Positions 35,114 to 43,407 of a DNA stretch of 64,000 nt are shown one piece after another. The notes beneath the pieces are model-generated. The model saw only the letters and a program-made list of their open reading frames with translations, was not told the DNA's origin and searched no databases. Position numbers and translations under genes: made by a program. Positions within the stretch are counted from its first letter, which is position 1, and every line of letters starts with the position of its first letter. The stretch is from Nibrella viscosa (GTDB lineage Bacteria > Bacteroidota > Bacteroidia > Cytophagales > Spirosomataceae), in NCBI RefSeq assembly GCF_039541875.1, contig NZ_BAABHB010000001.1, positions 248,001-312,000 of the forward strand, written 5' to 3'.

Positions 35114-35228
35114 AAAGAAGGGTAGTAAGCTTAGAGGCTGCTGAGTAGGGGAAAGTAAAAGGTCAATAGGAATAGTGTTCAAAAACAAAAAAGCACTTAA
35201 CATTGCTGCTAAGTGCTTGATTTTGAAG

Positions 35229-35301
<73 letters not shown>

Positions 35302-35317
35302 TTATTTTGTTGCCTGA

Positions 35318-35381
35318 CTGACCTACTGGTTATAAATCAGTTGCTCTATCGTGCGACGAACCGCAGCTGAGCTATGGAGGC
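35318..35381 (-). pseudogene. Damaged tandem copy of the tRNA-Thr gene
   Basis: Seventeen bases upstream of the intact tRNA lies a partial copy on the same strand. The acceptor 5' half, D stem and most of the D loop start are identical to the functional gene, but the D loop contains a 15-base insertion. The anticodon stem-loop is altered (loop TTTATAA, one stem mismatch) and the T arm and 3' acceptor strand are missing. It cannot form a functional tRNA. Confidence 0.8.
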
Positions 35382-35509
35382 CTATTCGTTTCCGAATTGT
35401 GGTGCAAATATAGGCGTTTCGGCTGTATTGCGCAAACTTCCGGATAAATAAAATGGCCACCGGGGCCTGAAAAACGGGTTTTTTGCGCCGGTAGCCACTA
35501 AAGGTATTG

Positions 35510-37957
35510 TTACTGAGCCTGTTGAATTACTTTCAACTGATGACGTAGGTCGTCGACCTGCTTCTGGGCGGCTTCAATCTTGCGGTCGATGTCGGCGCGG
35601 AGCTTATCGGCTCCCTTTGAGCGGGCAAAAAACTCGATGTTGTTGCGGTAGGTGGCAATATCGTTCTCCAGCGATGTAATACGCCGGCGAATATCGCCTT
35701 CGCGTTTGTATAGCTCCCGGCTTCCCCCTCCCTCGCGGGCCAGTTCAGCCTCGTTTTCGAGCATCACCCGTTCTTTCTCCTTTGAGGATAGCTTACCCGT
35801 AGAGCCAACCAGGGCGTTGATTGCGTTGATATACCGCTTCTGGATCGACTGCATGTCTTTCTTAGGCACAAAGCCGATGCTGGCCCACTCCCGCTTGAAT
35901 TCGTTCAGGCTCGACAGATCGACACCTTCCCGGGCGGCCGCTTCAATGCGCTCACACAGCGCGATCTTCTTCGCCAGATTCTCTTCAAACTCTTTCTCGA
36001 CCGCCTGGTTCTTCGACCGCTTCCGGTTAAAGAACGCATCGCAGGCCGTTTTGAAACGATCAAAAATGCTGTTCTTCTGCTTCTCAGGAACCTGACCGAC
36101 GGTTTTCCACTGGCGTTGCAGGTCAATCACCTTCTGGGTGGCCTCCGGCGATTCGTCACCCGACTCCAGAATAGCCTCTACCTGTTCGCACAGCGCCATT
36201 TTCTGCTGGAGGTTTTGCTCCCGCTTGGACTCGAGCTGCTTGAAGAACTCACCTTTGTTGTGAAAGAACGACTTCAGGGCGGCCCAGAACTTCTTGCTCA
36301 GCTCTTTGCCTTCTTCGCGGGGCATAGGGCCGCGCAGGTTGTTCCAGCGCTCCTGAATCGCCATCACCTCTTTGGTCTTGTCGTTCCAGTCGTTGATGCT
36401 ATTGGACGTAAAGGAGGTAAACGGCACCAGGTCTTCGTACAGTTTAGACTTTTCTTCGTACAACTGCGCCGACTCTTTCCGCTGCTCCTCCGACTGCTCA
36501 CGGCGCTTATCGTACAGCGTATCGAGGGCCTGCTTCATGCGCTGCCAGAGGACTTCCTGGTCGGCCTTCGGAGCCGGACCAATGTGCTTGTATTCCTCAA
36601 AAAGCGCGTTGGCTTCGTCGATGGTCTGGCGTGTTACCGGTTTATCGGCCATTTCTTTCGCCATGGCCTCTACTTTCTCAATTACCTCCGTCTTCAGCGT
36701 CAGGTTCTTTTTCCGGTCCAGCTCCTTCAGTTCGAAGTAGATGTTGCGGTTGCTGTAGTAGCGGTCAACCAGGGCATGATACGTCGCCCATAGCGTGGCA
36801 TTATGCGGAGAGTTGATGTTCCCGGCACCTTTCCACTCTTCCTGAATCTGCTTGAACTCGTTCCAGCTCGATTTTGGGTCGCCGGCGTTGTTTTCGTCGG
36901 CTTCCACCAGTTCGCGCAGACGACGCAGCAATTCGGTCTTGGTGACAAAGTTGGCGTCCTTGGCTTTGTCGAGCTGCTGGAAGTAATTATTTTTCTGAGC
37001 TTTGATCTGCTTGTACAGATTATCGAAGCGCAGTATCGTTTCGTCATATTTAAAGTCGAAGCCTTCCTCGGAGCCGGTTTCCTCAACAAATTTCTGCTGG
37101 GCCGACTCGCGTTCCGACTGTTTAATCTGGTCAAACAACGGCCGGACTTCCTTTAGCACTTCATCGGCCTTCTTGTAATCAGATGGGGTGACCGATTCGC
37201 CTTTAAGTGATGCCAGTTGTTTTTCCAGCAGCGCAACAAAGTCTTCTTTCGAATATTGGCTGTAATCTTCCGAAGGGGGCGTGCTGCTTTCTTCCGACGC
37301 ATCCATGTCGGCAGGCGCATACTCGGTTGTAATTTCTGCCGTTACAGCCGGATCAAGGGATTCGGTCGACGGTGTTTCGGCCGCGGTCTCCGCTAGGGGT
37401 TCGGCAGGTTCTTCGTTGGCTTCGGTTGGGGGCTCGTTTTCGCTCTGGGTCTCCGCCGGAGCGCTCACTGCTTCGGCTGATTCCGCCGTCGGTTCTTCAA
37501 CAGCCGAAGCCGGGGCGGGCTCTTCTTGGGTAACAGCTACCGGTGCGGTACTCTCGAGTGTGGCACCTTCGGGCGCATCAACTTCCGGTATTGTACTTTC
37601 GGGCGCATCATCTTCCGGCGCAGCACTATCTGGTGTGGCACTGGTCATGTCAGCCTCGTCAGTTGTACCGGATTCTGCGGTTATTGAGGTATTCTCGTCG
37701 GCCCCCGCCGGCCCCTCCACCTCTGCACCAGAGATGTCTGCCGGCGTAAGTTCCTCAGATTGAGTAGTATCGGTTTTGGGTTGGGGTGGTTGCATAGTGG
37801 TGTCATGCCCTGCTTCCACGTCTGTCGAATCGGCGGGTGTTTCCCCAGCCTCGGCAGATGCGTCAGCAGCGTCCTCTGTTGCATTCGGATCCAGCATGTC
37901 GGTTGGCGGTGGTGTCAGATCCTCCTGCTGGTTAATTTCCTTTTCTTCGTTTGCCAT
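35510..37957 (-). CDS. DUF349 repeat protein with acidic N-terminus
   Basis: This 815-residue protein has two parts. Residues 1-230 are a low-complexity region rich in Glu, Ala, Thr and Pro. From about 240 to the end are several DUF349 repeats, helical units of about 75 residues marked by W and K (for example WNEFKQIQEEWKGAG, WNDKTKEVMAIQERWNNLRG, LQRQWKTVGQVPEKQ, FKREWASIGFVPKKD), followed by a coiled coil. DUF349 proteins occur widely in Bacteroidetes with unknown function. The ATG at 37957 starts MANEEKEIN; a TTG five codons upstream is unlikely. Confidence 0.86.
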   Translation of the reverse strand: MANEEKEINQQEDLTPPPTDMLDPNATEDAADASAEAGETPADSTDVEAGHDTTMQPPQPKTDTTQSEELTPADISGAEVEGPAGADENTSITAESGTTDEADMTSATPDSAAPEDDAPESTIPEVDAPEGATLESTAPVAVTQEEPAPASAVEEPTAESAEAVSAPAETQSENEPPTEANEEPAEPLAETAAETPSTESLDPAVTAEITTEYAPADMDASEESSTPPSEDYSQYSKEDFVALLEKQLASLKGESVTPSDYKKADEVLKEVRPLFDQIKQSERESAQQKFVEETGSEEGFDFKYDETILRFDNLYKQIKAQKNNYFQQLDKAKDANFVTKTELLRRLRELVEADENNAGDPKSSWNEFKQIQEEWKGAGNINSPHNATLWATYHALVDRYYSNRNIYFELKELDRKKNLTLKTEVIEKVEAMAKEMADKPVTRQTIDEANALFEEYKHIGPAPKADQEVLWQRMKQALDTLYDKRREQSEEQRKESAQLYEEKSKLYEDLVPFTSFTSNSINDWNDKTKEVMAIQERWNNLRGPMPREEGKELSKKFWAALKSFFHNKGEFFKQLESKREQNLQQKMALCEQVEAILESGDESPEATQKVIDLQRQWKTVGQVPEKQKNSIFDRFKTACDAFFNRKRSKNQAVEKEFEENLAKKIALCERIEAAAREGVDLSSLNEFKREWASIGFVPKKDMQSIQKRYINAINALVGSTGKLSSKEKERVMLENEAELAREGGGSRELYKREGDIRRRITSLENDIATYRNNIEFFARSKGADKLRADIDRKIEAAQKQVDDLRHQLKVIQQAQ

Positions 37958-38046
37958 GTGGTAGCGTACCAATTACTTTTGCAAAAGTAATAAAAAAGCC
38001 GATTTTCTGGTAGGTTTATGCCTGAATGGCACTTAAATAGAATATT

Positions 38047-38688
38047 ATGTCAACCGTACTTGCTGATCTACGGAAGGAATATACATTAAACGGATTCGAT
38101 ATAGCAGATGTTTTACCCGATCCGATCCCTCAGTTTACCCAGTGGTTTGAGGCTGCTTTGCAGGCGGGTATACCCGAACCCAATGCCATGCACCTAAGTA
38201 CGGTATCGGCCGAAGGGCGGCCCGCCGGGCGTATTGTGCTGCTGAAAGACCTGAGCGGAGGAGGATTTGTTTTCTACTCCAACTACGAGAGCCGTAAAGG
38301 CCATGAATTGGCCCGGCATCCGTTTGCGGCTCTGACATTTTTCTGGCCGGGACTGGAGCGGCAGGTGCGCATTGAAGGATGGGTTGAACCCGTTAGTGCA
38401 GATGAATCCGATGCGTATTTCCGGGTGCGGCCGCGAGGCAGTCAGCTTGGGGCCTGGGTGTCGCAGCAGAGCGAAGTAATTGCCGGCCGGCAGGTGCTGG
38501 AAGACAACTGGCGCGAACTGGAAGAGCGCTTTGCCGGCCAGGAGGTGCCCCGGCCTCCGCATTGGGGTGGTTTCCGGCTCGTGCCCGATGCCGTCGAGTT
38601 CTGGCAGGGCCGCCCCAGCCGCCTGCACGACCGCATCCGCTACCGGCGCGACGGCGAGGGGTGGGTAATTGAGCGGCTGGCACCGTAG
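38047..38688 (+). CDS. pdxH: Pyridoxamine 5'-phosphate oxidase PdxH
   Basis: This 213-residue FMN enzyme oxidises pyridoxine or pyridoxamine 5'-phosphate to pyridoxal 5'-phosphate. Family features are present in order: EPNAMHLSTVSAEGRPAGRIVLLKD, GFVFYSNYESRKGHEL, QVRIEGWVEPVS, the RPRGSQLGAWVS segment and the C-terminal PHWGGFRLVP, EFWQGRPSRLHDR and ERLAP end. Length matches bacterial PdxH. It is a single gene, followed by a large palindrome shared with convergent bshB1. Confidence 0.96.
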   Translation: MSTVLADLRKEYTLNGFDIADVLPDPIPQFTQWFEAALQAGIPEPNAMHLSTVSAEGRPAGRIVLLKDLSGGGFVFYSNYESRKGHELARHPFAALTFFWPGLERQVRIEGWVEPVSADESDAYFRVRPRGSQLGAWVSQQSEVIAGRQVLEDNWRELEERFAGQEVPRPPHWGGFRLVPDAVEFWQGRPSRLHDRIRYRRDGEGWVIERLAP

Positions 38689-38693
38689 GGGAA

Positions 38694-38768
38694 ATAGCAG
38701 GGGGCGTGGGGCTTGGGGCAGGGGGTAAAATCAGCAACGCTTACCCCAAGCCCCGCGCCCCTTGCTAA
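38694..38768. repeat. Palindrome built from 7-bp GGGGCNN units
   Basis: Between convergent pdxH and bshB1 the left arm reads as consecutive heptamers GGGGCGT, GGGGCTT, GGGGCAG and GGGGTAA (38701-38728). The right arm holds their complements TTACCCC, AAGCCCC and GCGCCCC (38741-38761) in the same 7-base phase. The arms pair over about 23 bases with two mismatches and can act as a bidirectional terminator. The right arm runs into the bshB1 stop codon. Confidence 0.75.
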
Positions 38769-39484
38769 TATAGGTCAAACAAATTCCTAACCCCCAGCAT
38801 CCGCCGGCTGATGTAGCCTTCGCCGAACTTAACACCGATCTGGTGGCCGAATTCGCGGGCGCGGGCTTCCAGAAAATCCCAGAAATCTTTGCTGGATATA
38901 TAGCTCTCCGGTTCGTGGCTGTTGGGGTCGTAAAACTGGCTGCGGTAGGCCCGGATCGACGCTAACTTGTCTTCCCAATACTCCGAAATATCAACCACAA
39001 AACTGGGTTTCAGGGAGCGATCCTGGATGAAATGGTAAATAAACTTTGGTCGCCAGGCCTCCTGCGGCCGGCCATCGCGTCCGGTTGTTTGTATACGTCG
39101 TAATCCGGCGTAAAAACAGGCATCATAAACCAGTTCGGCGGCCCTGCCGTGGTCAGGGTGGCGGTCGTCGACGGTATTGGTCAGGACAATATCAGGGCGG
39201 TAATGGCGGATGATGGGGAGCAGGGCCATCTGGTGGTCTTCGTCGTTGCGGAAAAAGCCGTCGCGGAAGCCCAGGTTTTCGCGGGCGGCCAGCTTCAGGA
39301 TTTTACTGGCCTCGGCCGCTTCCTGCAACCGGATCTTGGGAGTACCCCTGGTTCCGAGCTCGCCCTGGGTCAGGTCTACGGCCGCAATAGTTTTACCCTG
39401 GGCAATGAGTGATAAGATTGTTCCGCCACAACTCATCTCGGTATCATCGGGGTGGGCGGCAATCGCCAGTACGTCTACCTTCAT
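38765..39484 (-). CDS. bshB1: Bacillithiol biosynthesis deacetylase BshB1
   Basis: This 239-residue zinc deacetylase removes the acetyl group from GlcNAc-malate in bacillithiol synthesis. The PIG-L family motif AHPDD lies at 10-14 (LAIAAHPDDTEMSCGG), and the second zinc-site region is DDRHPDHGRAAELVYDACFYAGL; the C-terminal HQIGVKFGEGY and RRMLGVRNLFDLY ends are typical of BshB1. The ATG at 39484 gives the standard MKVDVLAIAAHPDD start. The other bacillithiol genes (bshA, bshC) are not in this window. Confidence 0.92.
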   Translation of the reverse strand: MKVDVLAIAAHPDDTEMSCGGTILSLIAQGKTIAAVDLTQGELGTRGTPKIRLQEAAEASKILKLAARENLGFRDGFFRNDEDHQMALLPIIRHYRPDIVLTNTVDDRHPDHGRAAELVYDACFYAGLRRIQTTGRDGRPQEAWRPKFIYHFIQDRSLKPSFVVDISEYWEDKLASIRAYRSQFYDPNSHEPESYISSKDFWDFLEARAREFGHQIGVKFGEGYISRRMLGVRNLFDLY

Positions 39485-39521
39485 TAAACTTAAAGCGCTG
39501 TTTTTCTTTTGTGGTTGTAAA

Positions 39522-39542
39522 GTTTCCAATTAAAATGGAAAC
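39522..39542. promoter_or_regulatory. Candidate operator between bshB1 and the GntR gene
   Basis: The inverted repeat GTTTCCA-N7-TGGAAAC, perfect in both 7-bp arms, lies in the 103-base divergent region, 38 bases before the bshB1 start and 46 bases before the GntR-family start. Its centre spacing and symmetry fit a dimeric winged-helix repressor, so the adjacent regulator is the natural candidate. Confidence 0.45.
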
Positions 39543-39587
39543 AAGTAAATAGCAGCCCGTAAAACTGCGTAATTAATTCGGAAAACC

Positions 39588-40601
39588 ATGCTATTCACAA
39601 TTGACGAAAAATCGAGCGTGCCCAAGTACCGGCAAATTGTGGAGGCAGTTATCAAGGGCATTGAGCAGGGCACCCTGAAACGGAATGAGCAATTACCGTC
39701 CATAAACGAATTTAGCGAGGAGTATTACCTGGCCAGAGATACCGTAGAGAAGGCCTATAATGTGCTGAAAAAAGAAGGCATAATTCAGGCGGTACGGGGT
39801 AAAGGCTTTTTTATACGACTCGACAGGCCGGGGCAGATTCGGGTGCTGTTGCTGATGAACAAACTGAGTGCGTATAAAAAAATGGTGTATTACGCCCTGC
39901 TGAATACGCTCGGCCCCAATGCCATTGTCGACCTGCGCCTGCATCACCATAGTGCCCAGCGCTTTAAAACGCTGCTCGAAGAAAATCTGGGGCAGTATAA
40001 CTACTACGTTATTATGCCGCATTTCTACGAAGATACCGAACAGGTGAATGCGCTGCGGCTGCTGGAGCAGATTCCGGCTCACCAACTGGTGCTGCTGGAC
40101 AAAGATCTGCCCAATCTGAAAACACCGCATTCGGCCGTTTATCAGGAGTTCGACCGCGATGCCTACACCGCGCTGGAGTCGGGCCGGGATCTGCTGGCCA
40201 AGTACCGGAACATGGTGCTGGTGTTTCCGAAAGATGTGTATTACCCCCGGGAGATTATCCGGGGCTTTCGCAACTACTGCGTTCACAACCACATGGAGTA
40301 CCGGCAACTCGATACGCTTACCGGTGCTACACTGGCAACCAACACCGTATATGTAGTACTGGAAGATTCCGATCTGGCCGAACTGGTGCGGCAGGCCAAA
40401 CAGCGTAAGCTACAGTTAGGGCGTGATGTAGGTGTGCTGGCTTTCAACGATACTCCACTGAAAGAAGTTTTAGCGGACGGCATCACCGTAATCTCCACCG
40501 ATCATGAGCAGATGGGCATTACGGCGGCTCTGTTGATAAAAGAAAACCGCCAGGAAAGAATAAAAAATCCGTTTCAGTTGATCCGGCGGAATTCGCTGTA
40601 A
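39588..40601 (+). CDS. GntR family regulator with sugar-binding-like sensor
   Basis: This 337-residue regulator has a GntR winged-helix domain (1-75: VPKYRQIVEAVIKGIEQG, LPSINEFSEEYYLARDTVEKAY, IIQAVRGKGFFI). The C-terminal domain from about 80 onward resembles periplasmic-binding/LacI-type ligand sensors (GRDVGVLAFNDTPLKEVLADGITVIS near the end). This architecture is common in Bacteroidetes for sugar-responsive regulators. Targets are not obvious; it is divergent from bshB1 and convergent with an osmoprotectant transporter. Confidence 0.88.
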   Translation: MLFTIDEKSSVPKYRQIVEAVIKGIEQGTLKRNEQLPSINEFSEEYYLARDTVEKAYNVLKKEGIIQAVRGKGFFIRLDRPGQIRVLLLMNKLSAYKKMVYYALLNTLGPNAIVDLRLHHHSAQRFKTLLEENLGQYNYYVIMPHFYEDTEQVNALRLLEQIPAHQLVLLDKDLPNLKTPHSAVYQEFDRDAYTALESGRDLLAKYRNMVLVFPKDVYYPREIIRGFRNYCVHNHMEYRQLDTLTGATLATNTVYVVLEDSDLAELVRQAKQRKLQLGRDVGVLAFNDTPLKEVLADGITVISTDHEQMGITAALLIKENRQERIKNPFQLIRRNSL

Positions 40602-40605
40602 AGAG

Positions 40606-40666
40606 TGAAAGAGTGGGGCGCGTAGCCTGAACGAGCGTTAAATCGGCGGAGCTTATCACTCTTTCG
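40606..40666. terminator. Bidirectional hairpin between convergent genes
   Basis: A 10-base inverted repeat with one mismatch (40606-40615 with 40657-40666) lies between the GntR gene and the transporter gene; its right arm overlaps the transporter stop codon. The 41-base loop is long and there is no T run, so efficiency is uncertain. Confidence 0.4.
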
Positions 40667-42224
40667 CATGACTTAGATAGCGCTTCAATTCCGAAATCGT
40701 CCGGATGCCTAACGCCTTCGCCTGCTCGTCCCGCATTACCAGCGCGTAGGCGTTGTTAAAACCCAGCGGCCGCAGCCAATCCAGACCATACTGGTGCCGA
40801 AACTGATGGGCTACGTACTGGTAAACAGCCTCTTTGTTGCCCTGCAGCGAGTCGAGTGTGATCTGACTGGGTTGCAAAATCACCAGCAGGCCGGTGCCGG
40901 TATATTCCGGATAGAGATCGATGGCCCCGGTGCGGAGGGCATCAAAACAGAGTTTGGTGCCGCCCAGGCCTGTTTTGGTTACGACCTGTAAATGCGTATG
41001 CCCTTCTACCAGATAACGGATGATCTCGGCCAGAATGTACTGTTCCGAGAATATTTTCGATCCCACAACGAGCTGACCAGACCGGGTGCCGGGTGCCTTG
41101 TTCCGCCATAAACCAGTGTCTTTCAGAAAGCGGGTGGCTACCTGCTCCGGCGATTGGTGGAGGTAATCGACGCGGTAGTTTAGCTCCGTCATAACAGAAT
41201 CGGTCAGCCGGCCGGCGAGGAGTTCGAGTACCGACTGTAGCGCCGGGTATTTTTGTAGCGTCGCCTGTCGCACCACCGGGGCGGCATAATAGGGCGGAAA
41301 CGAGTTTTTGTCATCGTCCAGCACCCGCAGGTTGTAAGCCTTCAAACGGCCATCGGTGGAGTAACCGCTGATGATGTCGACCTGATTGCGGTGAATAGCC
41401 TCATACATCAGGTTCTGATCCAGCAGCCGCGTGGAGACGTTCAGTCCGTAGGTTTTGACCAACCCCGGATACCCGTCGGCCCTCCCGATAAATTCATGGG
41501 CAAAGCCGGCCAGCAGCCTGGTTTGTCCGGCTCCGGGAATCAGGTAAAACGCCGACAATACCGGCAGAAGCAGGATAAAGGTAAAGGCGGCCTGGCGAAA
41601 GCGCGCTAATCGGAGCCGTTGCAGCCGCGCCAGTCCCGCATCTACCAGCACAGCCAGCAGAGCCGCCGGGATAGCTCCCGCCAGAATCATATTGACGTTG
41701 TTGAGCGCAATACCGCCGAAGATGAATTCGCCCAAACCACCGGCTGCTATGTAAGCCGCCAGCGTGGCAACGCCGACATTGATAACGGCGGCCGTTCGTA
41801 CCCCTGCAAAAATGACCGGCAACGCCAGCGGCAATTCTACCCTGGTCAGTACCTGCCAGTCGGTCATGCCCATTCCCAAAGCTGCTTCTTTCAGCGTGGG
41901 GCTAACCTCCCGGATACCCACGAACGTATTGCGGATAATCGGCAGCAGGGCGTAGAGAAACAGGGCAACAATGGCGGGCCACACCCCAATACCCAGCACC
42001 GGAATCAGAAAACCCAGCAGGGCAATACTCGGTACGGTCTGGAGCACTCCGGCAATACCCAGCACCAGCGTAGCGGCCCGGCTGTAGCGGCTGATGACAA
42101 TCCCGAGCGGAAGCCCCATGAGCAGCGCAATCAGCAGCGATAACCCGGTCAGGCCCAGGTGGGTCAGGGTTTGTTCAGCTAGTTTACCCGATTGTTCGGA
42201 AATAAAAGTTATGAATTCATTCAC
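40656..42224 (-). CDS. Osmoprotectant ABC permease fused to permuted binding domain
   Basis: This 522-residue protein fuses a ProW/OpuCB-type permease (1-235, with the EAA-loop EAALGMGMTDWQVLTRVELPLALP) to a betaine/choline-type substrate-binding domain. The binding domain has the order of its halves reversed. The part normally at the C-terminus comes first (239-370: AGFAHEFIGRADGYPGL, DIISGYSTDGRLKAYNL, FPPYYAAPVVR, ELNYRVDY). The part normally at the N-terminus follows (384-515: QLVVGSKIFSEQYILAE, AIDLYPEYTGTG, LGFNNAYALVMR). The ligand is probably a quaternary amine; binding aromatics are not assigned. Confidence 0.88.
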   Translation of the reverse strand: MNEFITFISEQSGKLAEQTLTHLGLTGLSLLIALLMGLPLGIVISRYSRAATLVLGIAGVLQTVPSIALLGFLIPVLGIGVWPAIVALFLYALLPIIRNTFVGIREVSPTLKEAALGMGMTDWQVLTRVELPLALPVIFAGVRTAAVINVGVATLAAYIAAGGLGEFIFGGIALNNVNMILAGAIPAALLAVLVDAGLARLQRLRLARFRQAAFTFILLLPVLSAFYLIPGAGQTRLLAGFAHEFIGRADGYPGLVKTYGLNVSTRLLDQNLMYEAIHRNQVDIISGYSTDGRLKAYNLRVLDDDKNSFPPYYAAPVVRQATLQKYPALQSVLELLAGRLTDSVMTELNYRVDYLHQSPEQVATRFLKDTGLWRNKAPGTRSGQLVVGSKIFSEQYILAEIIRYLVEGHTHLQVVTKTGLGGTKLCFDALRTGAIDLYPEYTGTGLLVILQPSQITLDSLQGNKEAVYQYVAHQFRHQYGLDWLRPLGFNNAYALVMRDEQAKALGIRTISELKRYLSHAKE

Positions 42225-42245
42225 GGTCGGTGGGGAAATAGAGGC

Positions 42246-43199
42246 TCAGAAAGAAGGCTGTTGCAGCCATTGTCCAAAGGCGTTCAGCAGCTTCCGGCCG
42301 GATAGCGAAACAACGCCATTTGCCGACTGAACAAAAGCGGGCGGGCCTTCGGTTGTTGCCCGTAGGGCATCAGCCAGGGTCGTTTCAATCGGCAGTAGAT
42401 GCGTAGGGGGGGGCTTTGTATCGTCGGTAGCTAGTAAGGGCAGCAGGTCCTGTAACGTGACGGTCTGGAGTTGCAGCGTCAGCCGCTGGTCGTCGAAAAA
42501 GCGCCGGACAAAGTTGTTGGCCGGGCGGAGCAGCAACTCTTTTGGCGTGCCGATTTGCTGAATTCGACCCTGGTCCATCAGGCAAATGCGGTCGCCGAGC
42601 TCAAAGGCTTCCTGCACATCGTGGGTGACCATCACGATGGTTTTGCGCCGGAGCGCATCCAATTGTCGGAACTCCCGCCGGATGCCGGCACGGGTAACGG
42701 GATCGAGCGCTCCCAACGGCTCGTCCATCAGCACCACGGGCGGGTCGGCTGCCAGCGCCCTGGCCAGCCCGACCCGCTGCCGCTGACCACCGCTCAACTG
42801 ATCGGGGTACTGGCGCAGACTGGTTTCCGGCAGGTGCAGCATCGCCAGCAATTCGTCGGTGCGCCGGCGAATTCGGACGGCCTCCCAGCCGAGCAGTTGG
42901 GGCACTACGGCAATATTCTGCGCAATGGTATAATGCGGAAACAGGCCCGTTTCCTGAATAACATAGCCAATGCTGCGCCGGAGTTCATGGGCGGGTTGCC
43001 GGCGAATGTCGGTGCCGTTCAGTTCAATCAGGCCGGAAGTAGGCTCAATGAGCCGGTTTATCATCTTCAGCGTGGTGGTTTTGCCGCAGCCGCTGGTACC
43101 TAGCAACACCAGGGTCTCGCCCTCCTGCACCAGAAAAGAGACATCATCGACGGCGGTATGGTGGGGATACCACTTCGTCAGGTTCCGGACAGCGAGCAT
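42246..43199 (-). CDS. Osmoprotectant ABC transporter ATP-binding protein
   Basis: This 317-residue ATPase powers the permease encoded 21 bases downstream. Walker A is GTSGCGKTT at 34-42, the Q-loop sits in GYVIQETGLFPHYT, the signature is LSGGQRQRVGLARAL near 140, Walker B is VVLMDEPLGALDP near 160 and the H-loop is MVTHDVQEAF. The domain resembles OpuCA/ProV. The C-terminal segment of about 80 residues seems too short for the two full CBS domains of OpuCA and may be one truncated copy. Confidence 0.93.
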   Translation of the reverse strand: MLAVRNLTKWYPHHTAVDDVSFLVQEGETLVLLGTSGCGKTTTLKMINRLIEPTSGLIELNGTDIRRQPAHELRRSIGYVIQETGLFPHYTIAQNIAVVPQLLGWEAVRIRRRTDELLAMLHLPETSLRQYPDQLSGGQRQRVGLARALAADPPVVLMDEPLGALDPVTRAGIRREFRQLDALRRKTIVMVTHDVQEAFELGDRICLMDQGRIQQIGTPKELLLRPANNFVRRFFDDQRLTLQLQTVTLQDLLPLLATDDTKPPPTHLLPIETTLADALRATTEGPPAFVQSANGVVSLSGRKLLNAFGQWLQQPSF

Positions 43200-43202
43200 G
43201 AG

Positions 43203-43346
43203 CTACTCCTCCACCCGAATGCCTTTCCGGAAGGCTACCCGGTCTTTAATCTCGTTGGCCGCTTTTTTGGGGAAATAGTGATTGCGTTCGACCACAACGG
43301 TATTGTCGCTTTCGGCAATGACCGTTCCGTTACAGATGACTTTCAT
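43203..43346 (-). CDS. 47-residue DUF427-like protein
   Basis: A small frame reading MKVICNGTVIAESDNTVVVE and continuing through RNHYFPKKAANEIKDRVAF ends 3 bases before the ABC ATPase start. The part up to NHYFP matches the N-terminal strands of DUF427 proteins, which are normally about 90 or more residues long. The remainder of the domain is absent, so it may be a short functional variant or the remnant of a longer gene. The lack of stops and the tight spacing with the ABC genes favour a real gene. Confidence 0.6.
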   Translation of the reverse strand: MKVICNGTVIAESDNTVVVERNHYFPKKAANEIKDRVAFRKGIRVEE

Positions 43347-43407
43347 GGCAGGCAGTTGGTTACATTCAATACCTGAACGGAAGAGAGCAAAAAAGGTTTA
43401 TTTCTGG

